DNA of 59,288 nt from an uncultured Lachnospiraceae bacterium (GTDB taxonomy: Bacteria > Bacillota > Clostridia > Lachnospirales > Lachnospiraceae), in assembly GCA_947632515.1 (NCBI GenBank), contig CANRPO010000021.1, positions 1-59,288 of the forward strand. The letters run 5' to 3'. The notes below the pieces were generated by a model. The model saw only the letters and a program-made list of their open reading frames with translations, did not search any database and had not been told where the DNA came from. Below, one piece after another: positions 52,829 to 59,288 of this stretch; the first letter of the stretch is position 1, and every line of letters begins with the position of its first letter. The position numbers and the translations under genes were made by a program.

Positions 52829-53848
52829 ATGAACCCAGCCCCTATGCTAAGCGTGATCGTCCCGGTCTATAATGTAAAAGACTATCTGGGCCAATGCCTC
52901 GACAGTCTTATCGATCAGAATTTCTCCGATTATGAGATCGTCCTTGTAGACGACGGTTCCACCGACGGCAGCGGCGCCATCTGCGACCAATATGCAGAGC
53001 GATACGCGCATGTCGCCTGTCTGCACCAGCCCAACGGAGGGCACACCTGCGCCAGACAAAACGGCGTACGCGCATGCAGAGGCCGCTATGTCACGTTTGT
53101 AGACAGCGACGACTGGATCGCTCCCGACATGTATGGCAAAATGTGCCGGGCGATCTATGACACCCATGCCGACATCGTCGTATGCGACTATACTTCCGTC
53201 ATGTCCGACCGTGAAGTGCGCTGTTCCAACCCTTTCCCGGCCGGATTCTACGACAAACCGCGGCTGGAGCGGGAAGTATATCCGTATATGATCTATTCCG
53301 GCACTTACTTCAAATACGGCGTTGCCCCCAGCCTGTGCAACAAACTGTTCCGCCGTGATCTTCTGCAGAGACATCTTCTCCGCGTCCCCCGCAACGTCAT
53401 TGTCGGCGAGGACGCCCTGGCCTCCTACAGCTGCATGCTGGAGGCCTCCTCCATCTATTTTATAGACGAGTCGTTCTATTACTATCGCAGCAATGCGGAC
53501 TCTGTCAGCCGCCGCTCCGTACCCGTCAGCCGTCTGTCCGAAAACCACACGGTCTTTGACACCCTGCAGCAGGTGATCGACACCGCCAAATATCCATACA
53601 TGCAAAGACAGCTCGACTATTACTGCGTATACCAGAGTCTCCTGACCTATGAATTGGTCTTCAAAAGTATGGCGTACGCATCCGACGATTTCCGGCGGCT
53701 TTTCATCGAAGAATGCCGCTATGCCCCGATACGCAAAGCCTTCCTGTCTGTTCCTGTCAGAGAGATCGCCGGAAGTCACAACAAACTGTATGCCTTCTGC
53801 GTCAGACACGCGCTCTACCGCCTGTTCAGGTTCCTGCTGCTGCACTGA
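52829..53848 (+). CDS. GT2-family glycosyltransferase
   Basis: 339 residues, cytoplasmic. LSVIVPVYNVKDYLGQCLDSL, IVLVDDGSTDGSG, RGRYVTFVDSDDWIAPD (metal site, about 88-104) and a central NKLFRRDLL followed by VGEDALASYSC, matching GT-A-fold capsule transferases of the WcaA/EpsJ type. ATG 52829 has AAAGGAG seven bases upstream. No membrane segment is clear, so it probably acts on a lipid-linked intermediate at the inner face. Its stop and that of the next gene form the palindrome TGATCA, so the convergent genes abut without a spacer. Confidence 0.9.
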   Translation: MNPAPMLSVIVPVYNVKDYLGQCLDSLIDQNFSDYEIVLVDDGSTDGSGAICDQYAERYAHVACLHQPNGGHTCARQNGVRACRGRYVTFVDSDDWIAPDMYGKMCRAIYDTHADIVVCDYTSVMSDREVRCSNPFPAGFYDKPRLEREVYPYMIYSGTYFKYGVAPSLCNKLFRRDLLQRHLLRVPRNVIVGEDALASYSCMLEASSIYFIDESFYYYRSNADSVSRRSVPVSRLSENHTVFDTLQQVIDTAKYPYMQRQLDYYCVYQSLLTYELVFKSMAYASDDFRRLFIEECRYAPIRKAFLSVPVREIAGSHNKLYAFCVRHALYRLFRFLLLH

Positions 53849-55645
53849 TCAGTCGCTCTCGGCCCGATGGTAGTACTGCTGCACAGCCTCTTGCCCGTCG
53901 TCCAGCGCAATGGTATTGTGAAATGTCCTGCTCCTGCCGACCCGCAATGCCGCAAGCGCTATCACAAGGAACGCCGCCGCAAGGAGCACCGTCTTCCCGG
54001 TCATCTTGGATCTGTCTGCAGGCATACCGTGTCTGCGCGCCGCATCCGCAATCCTGAGGATCGCTCCCGTCCAATCCCGAAATCCTTTGACTGCATAGGG
54101 GATCATCAGGACAAAGTACGGGATCGTGTAAGATGCGCCCGCCTCCCAGACCAAGTGGAACAGATAGCCGCCCAGAAAAACGACCGCCCCCATCAGTTCA
54201 TAGAGGTTCCGGCTGTTCCGGCTAAAAAACAGATAGAGCAGGATCCCTGCCCAGATCAGGGTCTGCGCATAATTTAAAAGCACCGAGAGTACGACGCTCC
54301 CCCTCCCGTCGATCACACTTCTGACAAGCGGAGAAATCTCAACTGCAGATTTCCTGTTTCGCATCCTCTCCATACTGATGAATGTGGGATCGTTCCACTG
54401 ATAGGCCGTCTTTCCGGCGAAAAAGCAAAGCCCTTCGCCGATCGGTTCATCCAGCATCCTGTCCAGAATCTTGCGCAGATCCGCAAGCGACTGCTCTGCC
54501 GCCCGTCCGGCATCATATCCGCTTGCCGTATAAACTTCTCCGATATAACCGTTGTAATCTCCCGGTCCTTTCGGCGCCTCCTGCAGCCCCATGACGGCCC
54601 AAGAGATCATCGGCTCTCCCTCAGGCATTGCATAGCCGGACAGATGCTCCACAAACAGTTCCGTCGCCGTATTGCAGCCCCACACGCCGACTCCCATCAA
54701 CAGAATAAAGCCAACGGAAGACAGCCATTTTCTCTGCTTATCCTTCGCGTTTTTCCGGTCGGACAGCACAATGTCCAGCGCGTCATACAGCATAAAACAG
54801 GCGATGGCGACCAGATAGATCAGGCAGTTCATCTTCAGCACCGTCGCAATGCCGATACACAGCGACGCGCCCGCCATATACCTATATCTTCTCGTCTCCA
54901 GATAGCGCGCCGCCAGATAGAGCGCGCCGACCGCGCATGCCATTCCCGGCAAAATACCATAAATATAAGTGACATAAAAGAAAAGCGGCGCCCAGCACAT
55001 CAGCGCCGGATAGACCATACACGATATTTTTCTGTCCTCTTTCCAGTAAAAACGCGCCAAGAGGGATAGTAAAAGATAGATGACCGCCAGCGCGGCAACA
55101 TTGATAAGCTGAGGACCCACATAACTTTCCGTCCCAAAGAGAAACGTCAGAAGATAGTAAAACAGTACAATGCCGGACTGGAACGGATAGGAAAACAGAT
55201 AGTTGCCCTCCTCAAAGGCCGAGAAATCTCCTGCCCGCCACTGCAGGGCGATGGCGTAGATCTTGGCGGGATCGGAACCCGGACTTAACTGTGTCACCGC
55301 GATCCAGAAAACACCTATCCCGGCAAAAATAAAACTGAGCAAAAGCAGAAATCTATTCTCCGAAAGCCTGCCGAAAACACCGCCCTCACCGCGCGCCCCC
55401 GGTCTGTGAAACAGCCTGTAAACGACAGCACACAAAACGGTCAGCAGAAGAAACACGATCAGGTGTTTCCACGGACTGTCAGGGATATTCAATGTCTTCC
55501 CATACAGATCCCCGTTGGCATTCACAGCCCGTCCGATAAAACTCGTGCTGAAAATACTGTGCAGAAACAGCAAAAAGACGATCACCGTCAAAAGAGATCT
55601 GAGCATAAAATTTACCGTTCTGTATATATGCCACCGCCCGTTCAT
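53849..55645 (-). CDS. Polytopic membrane protein, GT39/GT-C-like
   Basis: 598 residues with about 12 hydrophobic segments. The first large outer loop reads TQLSPGSDPAKIYAIALQWRAGDFSAFEEGNYL-like sequence (about 118-150), with GSDPAKIY where mannosyltransferase-type GT-C enzymes have their acidic motif. KISCMVYPALMCWAPLFFYVTYIYG is the typical LYALxP-like segment and ATVLKMNCLIYLVA follows. It probably moves a sugar from a polyprenyl-phosphate donor onto the growing glycan. It follows the GT2 gene by nine bases at the end of the 59106-53849 operon. Confidence 0.72.
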   Translation of the reverse strand: MNGRWHIYRTVNFMLRSLLTVIVFLLFLHSIFSTSFIGRAVNANGDLYGKTLNIPDSPWKHLIVFLLLTVLCAVVYRLFHRPGARGEGGVFGRLSENRFLLLLSFIFAGIGVFWIAVTQLSPGSDPAKIYAIALQWRAGDFSAFEEGNYLFSYPFQSGIVLFYYLLTFLFGTESYVGPQLINVAALAVIYLLLSLLARFYWKEDRKISCMVYPALMCWAPLFFYVTYIYGILPGMACAVGALYLAARYLETRRYRYMAGASLCIGIATVLKMNCLIYLVAIACFMLYDALDIVLSDRKNAKDKQRKWLSSVGFILLMGVGVWGCNTATELFVEHLSGYAMPEGEPMISWAVMGLQEAPKGPGDYNGYIGEVYTASGYDAGRAAEQSLADLRKILDRMLDEPIGEGLCFFAGKTAYQWNDPTFISMERMRNRKSAVEISPLVRSVIDGRGSVVLSVLLNYAQTLIWAGILLYLFFSRNSRNLYELMGAVVFLGGYLFHLVWEAGASYTIPYFVLMIPYAVKGFRDWTGAILRIADAARRHGMPADRSKMTGKTVLLAAAFLVIALAALRVGRSRTFHNTIALDDGQEAVQQYYHRAESD

Positions 55646-55654
55646 GTCATCTCC

Positions 55655-56437
55655 TCACTTCAAAAACTGCCTCAGTACCCGAAAAGTCCGTTTCACTGTG
55701 ATCGCAAGCGGGTGCGGCACACCGTTCTTTTGCAGCGCCCTGTACCCTTCCCGAAAGGACAGCAGATAATTGCCAAGTCCCGCGTTGCTTGTCCCGCCAT
55801 AAAACATGGCAATCAGCACCTCCGGCACATAGGCGAGACGGTTCCCCTCATCCTTCAGAAAACGCACCATGAATTCATAGTCCGCGGCGCAGCGGTAATC
55901 CGTGTCATAACAGCCGTACTTCTCATACACTTCCCTTTTCAGGAAAAGTGTGGGATGTCCCGGCATCCAGCCCTGCGAGATCCTTCCCTCGCCCATGCGC
56001 CATGTCCGCACGATGCGCTCCCCATCCATATAGACAAGATCGGCGTGAGCGCCGATGCACCTCTCGCCGCCAAGTTCAATCGCCCGGACAAGTTTTGTCA
56101 CGGCATCCGACCCGCACAATCGGTCATTACATACCGCCACAATATCTCCGCTGCACATGGCCCACGCCTTGTTCATGGCGTCATACAGTCCGGCGTCCTC
56201 CTCGGAGATCCAACGAACGCTTATCTGCCGTCCGCTCTCCGCCGTCTCCATCTGCCCCTCCGGAGCGGTATGCTTAGCCGCAAACCGTCTGATCACATCC
56301 GGCGTCCCGTCCGTGGACCGCCCGTCCACGATCACCACCTCGATGGACGCATAATCCTGCGCCTCAATGCTCTCAAGCGTAACGGCAAGATGTTCTCTCA
56401 CATTATAGGTTGTGACCAGCAATGATACTTTCTGCAT
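55655..56437 (-). CDS. GT2-family glycosyltransferase
   Basis: About 260 residues, cytoplasmic. VSLLVTTYNVREHLAVTLESIEAQ, VVIVDGRSTDGTPDVIRR, WISEEDAGLYDAMNKAWAM (about 78-96), DYEFMVRFLKDEG and a final basic stretch match the WcaA-like GT2 subgroup with the DAGLYDAMNK motif. ATG 56435-56437 has GGAG five bases upstream; a 12-codon longer frame overlaps the DUF4956 end and is rejected. It lies between DUF4956 and the GT-C-like gene. Confidence 0.9.
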   Translation of the reverse strand: MQKVSLLVTTYNVREHLAVTLESIEAQDYASIEVVIVDGRSTDGTPDVIRRFAAKHTAPEGQMETAESGRQISVRWISEEDAGLYDAMNKAWAMCSGDIVAVCNDRLCGSDAVTKLVRAIELGGERCIGAHADLVYMDGERIVRTWRMGEGRISQGWMPGHPTLFLKREVYEKYGCYDTDYRCAADYEFMVRFLKDEGNRLAYVPEVLIAMFYGGTSNAGLGNYLLSFREGYRALQKNGVPHPLAITVKRTFRVLRQFLK

Positions 56438-56460
56438 AATAACTCCGCCGCCTGCGGCCC

Positions 56461-57141
56461 CTATACTCTGCACTCGCCGTCATGGGAGATACAGTTGATC
56501 TGTGTAAACTGTTTCATATCGCCAAGCCGGCGCAGCAGCCCTTCCTTATCGGAGAGCCTGACCTCAATGATCAGCTCCGTCTCTCCGTTCCTGATCGTCC
56601 GTGACTTCTCTTTGTGGTACTTGCTGTTGGCTTTTAAGACGGTTTCCAGCCTCTCATAGTCCATCGTCTCCGCCTTCCCCCGCAGCACGAGCAGATCCGG
56701 GGCCTTGGCGTTCGGAACCATGTCCAACACAAGCAGCAGGATCGTCATGATGATACACATGACAAACGCCAGCGCATAGAGCCCGACTCCCACGATGATG
56801 CCCGCGCTCACCGACCAGAATAGGTACAAAAGATCCAGCGGATTCTTCACCGCATTACGAAATCTGACGATAGACAGCGCGCCGACCATACCCAGGGAGA
56901 CAAGCAGATTGGACTGCATCGCTATCATGATCGCCGCGATGATCAGCGGCAGTCCCGCCATCGTCACATTCAGATCCTTGGAGTAAAACGCCGACTTGCT
57001 CGTCAGTTTATACACCATAAAAATATAGATTCCGATCAGGCAGGCGATCACAATGATCAGCGCGATATTCCACAGCGGCAGATTTGTCCCGCCTCCCAGG
57101 CTCTCATACACGCTGTTTTTAATCACATCTTTTACCGACAC
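56461..57141 (-). CDS. DUF4956 membrane protein (copy 2)
   Basis: 226 residues. Four membrane segments, signature SLGMVGALSIVRFRNAVKNP (about 78-97, nearly identical to copy 1) and a C-terminal soluble domain. The start is a GTG (57139-57141) with GGAGGA six bases upstream; the frame extends further upstream with no suitable start and overlaps the VTC gene, so the longer version is rejected. The outer loop between the first two membrane segments differs from copy 1, so the paralogues are not recent duplicates. Confidence 0.9.
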   Translation of the reverse strand: MSVKDVIKNSVYESLGGGTNLPLWNIALIIVIACLIGIYIFMVYKLTSKSAFYSKDLNVTMAGLPLIIAAIMIAMQSNLLVSLGMVGALSIVRFRNAVKNPLDLLYLFWSVSAGIIVGVGLYALAFVMCIIMTILLLVLDMVPNAKAPDLLVLRGKAETMDYERLETVLKANSKYHKEKSRTIRNGETELIIEVRLSDKEGLLRRLGDMKQFTQINCISHDGECRV

Positions 57142-57232
57142 GGATCGTCCTCCTTCTCTTTCGCTTTTTCTTCGTATCCTGTTCCATCTTCTTCCGCGCC
57201 ATGGATCTGCGGTATCTTTCAGGCCGCTTGTT

Positions 57233-57946
57233 TTATTCCTCCATACGGAACGCCGCGCGCGCGCCGTCTTCATACAACTCCCGGCACAACCGATATTTGG
57301 AAAAGACGGACTGCTGCATATTGCCAAGCTCCAGCAGCTGCAGCAGAAAATCCGGGATAAATTCGTCGTATTTGACTTCCAGTACCCTGTCCTGCTCCCG
57401 CAGAAGATCATAGGAAATATCCGGGCGGCCGAAATCTTCCGGCCGGTTGCTGGCGCGCACGTTCCGGTCGAACGTAATCCTCGTATTCCCCGGCTCGAAC
57501 ACATAAGCCTTGCGCTCATAGGCCACAATGATCTTAGGCCGCAGTCCCCGCGTGCGGATCGCCAGATCGAACAGCGTCGCCGGATCTCTCTCTGTCATCT
57601 CGCAGTCGATGCACTGTCCGTCCATAAGCGCATACATCTGTTCCCGGCTGATCCTCTTAGAATACTTTCGTATCCTCGAATCCTTTTTCTGCTTTACTTC
57701 CAGATGGATCTCGTCCAGAGAATTATTATATATCCTGATCCTGTACTTGTCACGCGCCTCATAGCCGTCCTCCGTATCCTGATAACAGGAATCGGCCAGA
57801 TCGTCGAAGTACAGGCTTATGATGCTGTACCCGTCCGGACCGCTCTCGTTGGCGTCCGGCCTGAGAGCCGCCCCGACTCTGCTCTGCAGCATCTGCAGTT
57901 CCGTTTCGCTGCAGCAGTATTTATCTTCAACCCGGTACATATCCAT
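57233..57946 (-). CDS. VTC-domain polyphosphate polymerase-like protein (copy 2)
   Basis: 237 residues, soluble. RVEDKYCCSETEL at the start, RDKYRIRIYNNS (about 66-77), HLEVKQKKD (ExK), AYERKAYVFEPGNTRITFDRN and RVLEVKYDEFIPDFLLQLL reproduce the tunnel motifs of the VTC fold. The start A overlaps the GT4 stop (TGATG), with GAGAGG five bases before it, so translation is coupled. It precedes DUF4956 copy 2 by 91 bases, which hold no separate gene. Unlike copy 1, no CotH gene follows in this operon. Confidence 0.9.
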   Translation of the reverse strand: MDMYRVEDKYCCSETELQMLQSRVGAALRPDANESGPDGYSIISLYFDDLADSCYQDTEDGYEARDKYRIRIYNNSLDEIHLEVKQKKDSRIRKYSKRISREQMYALMDGQCIDCEMTERDPATLFDLAIRTRGLRPKIIVAYERKAYVFEPGNTRITFDRNVRASNRPEDFGRPDISYDLLREQDRVLEVKYDEFIPDFLLQLLELGNMQQSVFSKYRLCRELYEDGARAAFRMEE

Positions 57947-59106
57947 CAATTCCTCTCATGCTGAAACGGCTTATCCCCGGCATTTACCGCAGTAATTAAC
58001 CTTTCCAGTCTCTCCGTCATCGTAGCCCACGAAAATTCCTGCGCCTGCTTTCTGATATTTCCCTGCCAGTCGATCTCTGCGCCCTCGGTGCAGAATCGAA
58101 TGACCGCGTCGGCAATGGCATGGGCGTCGCAGGCCGGGACCACGTAGCCCGTCTCCCCGTCACGGACCACATCGGGCAGCCCGCCCACGTCAGTGACCAC
58201 CACCGGTTTCTCAAAACCGTATGCGATCTGTACGATCCCGCTCTGTGTCGCAGATACATAGGGGAGCGCCACCAGATCCGCGGCCGCGAAATATTTTTCC
58301 ACTTCCTGATCCGGCACATACCCTTCCACCAGCCTGATGCTGTCCTGTACATGATTTCGCTCGATCTGCTCCAGATACCTACCCTTATCATCTCCGAAGT
58401 CGCCCACCACCCACAGCGTGATGTCCGAAAACCGCGCTCTCACTTCCGGAAGTGCATCCAAGAGATATTGCAATCCCTTATATTCTCTGACAAAACCGAA
58501 GAATAACAGCATCGGCACGGCACTGTCGATCCCGAGGATCCGCCTTGCCTCCTCTCTGTCCATACCTTTCATCCTAAAAGCATTATAGGTGGGGTGGGGC
58601 GTCACGACATAGTCTGCATCCGCCTTGATCGTCAACAGATCCTTTTCGTCCAGATGAGATTGTACAACATATCCGTCCGCCTGCCGCAGAACCAATTTTG
58701 TCAGAAATCTGTCCATCGGGAACCGTTCATGGGGAAAAACATTGTGGCAGGTGATGATGAGTTTCGTCCTGCGCAGCAATTTCTCCAGTATCCAATAGCA
58801 CGGAGCAAAATATGGGTGCCACCACTGCAGGATGACGGCGTCCGGCGTCAGTTTTTTGATCTTATGCGCGACCGCCGCCAAATTGAAGGGATTCGCGGTA
58901 TTGATCCAATACCTGGTGTCCTCCACCTGAAAGCTCTTGTTGCTGTAATCCTTCTGTTCCTTTTTAAACAGGATCTTAGGATACTGCATCTTATAGGAGA
59001 TCATAAAAACCTCGTGCCTCTCCCGCAGCGCCCTGCACAGCAGACTTGTATAATGCGCGATCCCGCCCTTATACGGATAGACGGGACCGATCAATACGAT
59101 TCTCAT
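57946..59106 (-). CDS. GT4-family glycosyltransferase
   Basis: 386 residues, GT-B fold. IVLIGPVYPYKGGIAHYTSLL at the N-terminus, LQWWHPYFAPCYWIL, THNVFPHE-type loop (CHNVFPHERFP), and the C-terminal GFVREYKGLQYLL, AAADLVALPYVSATQSGIVQIAYGFEKPVVVTDVGGLPD (E-x7-E-like donor site) are characteristic. GT4 enzymes transfer sugars from nucleotide donors with retention. AGAGAGGG precedes the ATG. It is the first gene of the operon with VTC, DUF4956, GT2 and GT-C. Confidence 0.93.
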   Translation of the reverse strand: MRIVLIGPVYPYKGGIAHYTSLLCRALRERHEVFMISYKMQYPKILFKKEQKDYSNKSFQVEDTRYWINTANPFNLAAVAHKIKKLTPDAVILQWWHPYFAPCYWILEKLLRRTKLIITCHNVFPHERFPMDRFLTKLVLRQADGYVVQSHLDEKDLLTIKADADYVVTPHPTYNAFRMKGMDREEARRILGIDSAVPMLLFFGFVREYKGLQYLLDALPEVRARFSDITLWVVGDFGDDKGRYLEQIERNHVQDSIRLVEGYVPDQEVEKYFAAADLVALPYVSATQSGIVQIAYGFEKPVVVTDVGGLPDVVRDGETGYVVPACDAHAIADAVIRFCTEGAEIDWQGNIRKQAQEFSWATMTERLERLITAVNAGDKPFQHERN

Positions 59107-59154
59107 ACAACGCCCTCTCTTCGCCCTTCACGACCCACAGATATATTCATGATG

Positions 59155-59183
59155 ATTTTATCAGATTCTTTGCGGCTTAACAA
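59155..59183 (-). promoter_or_regulatory. Promoter of the GT4/VTC/DUF4956 operon
   Basis: On the minus strand TTGTTA (59178-59183), 17 bases, TAAAAT (59155-59160), about 50 bases before the GT4 start. The rest of the stretch to the window end shows no gene that I can support. Confidence 0.6.
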
Positions 59184-59288
59184 GGGCTAACGTCTGCACT
59201 TAGGTTTCCCGTGTAGGATTACAATACATGTGTTACAACTGAATAATTTAAAAGACGAAGATACCATCTCTGTGTTATGCTTTAATCG

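Noticed and set aside
57142..57528. An N-terminal extension of DUF4956 copy 2 by 129 codons
   Set aside because: It overlaps the VTC gene in another frame and reads as Arg/Ser-rich noise, whereas a GTG with GGAGGA at 57141 gives a protein matching copy 1.
1..59288. tRNA, rRNA, CRISPR, IS element or prophage signals
   Set aside because: No cloverleaf-like, rRNA-like or regularly spaced repeat sequence and no transposase or integrase motif was found in reading the window; short RNA genes could still be missed by eye.

Overview
The window looks like part of a Clostridia chromosome, most likely a Lachnospiraceae-type gut anaerobe. This is inferred from strong GGAGG-type ribosome binding sites, the protein families present (GH25 enzymes with bacterial Ig-like domains, CotH/DUF4956/VTC modules, AlgI-type MBOATs) and a moderate-to-high GC content. 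No rRNA, tRNA, CRISPR array, integrase or transposase was seen. Almost every gene makes, decorates or exports a cell-surface glycan, so this is one very large surface-polysaccharide region built from several operons, mostly on the minus strand.

Layout. (1) 1-7863, minus: a large membrane-anchored GH25 muramidase, the dTDP-rhamnose genes rfbB and rfbA, a second GH25 protein, rfbC, and an ABC-2 export permease that runs off the left edge. (2) 8194-9770, plus: a small zinc-ribbon protein and a membrane-anchored SGNH-fold protein. (3) 14344-9781, minus: a large membrane protein split by an in-frame stop codon, then an MBOAT acyltransferase and its SGNH/DltD-like partner. (4) 14667-17635, plus: an AT-rich GT-C-like gene frameshifted at a 9-C tract (possible phase variation), then a UDP-galactopyranose-mutase-like flavoenzyme. 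(5) 23963-17691, minus: GtrA, a YfhO-like membrane protein, a radical SAM/SPASM protein, an SGNH lipoprotein and a GT-C-like protein. (6) A VOC protein (plus) lies convergent with a minus operon 29432-24540 of SGNH, FkbH-like, acyl carrier protein and GT-C-like genes. (7) 29708-38292: further polytopic GT-C-like proteins, a GT2, and two more MBOATs, one followed by an SGNH partner.

(8) 48799-38321, minus: a nine-gene operon of VTC-domain polymerase, DUF4956, two CotH-like proteins, GT8, UDP-glucose dehydrogenase, UDP-glucuronate 4-epimerase, a GtrB-like GT2 and a ChbG/YdjC deacetylase. (9) Two further CotH-like genes at 48959-52641, one of them carrying a second, in-frame 9-C tract. (10) 52829-59106: GT2, GT-C-like, GT2, a second DUF4956 + VTC pair, and GT4.

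How it may work together. Sugar nucleotides (dTDP-rhamnose, UDP-GlcA, UDP-GalA and perhaps UDP-galactofuranose) would feed GT2/GT4/GT8 enzymes in the cytoplasm and lipid-linked-sugar GT-C enzymes outside. MBOAT/SGNH pairs would add acyl groups. An FkbH-charged carrier protein could supply an unusual hydroxyacyl group in a DltA/DltC-like way. CotH-like kinases with VTC/DUF4956 proteins could add a phosphate-based modification. The main leads are the two poly-C tracts, a promoter block shared by two distant operons, the FkbH-ACP-SGNH cassette, and the duplicated VTC-DUF4956 module with four CotH-like proteins, two of which look catalytically degenerate.
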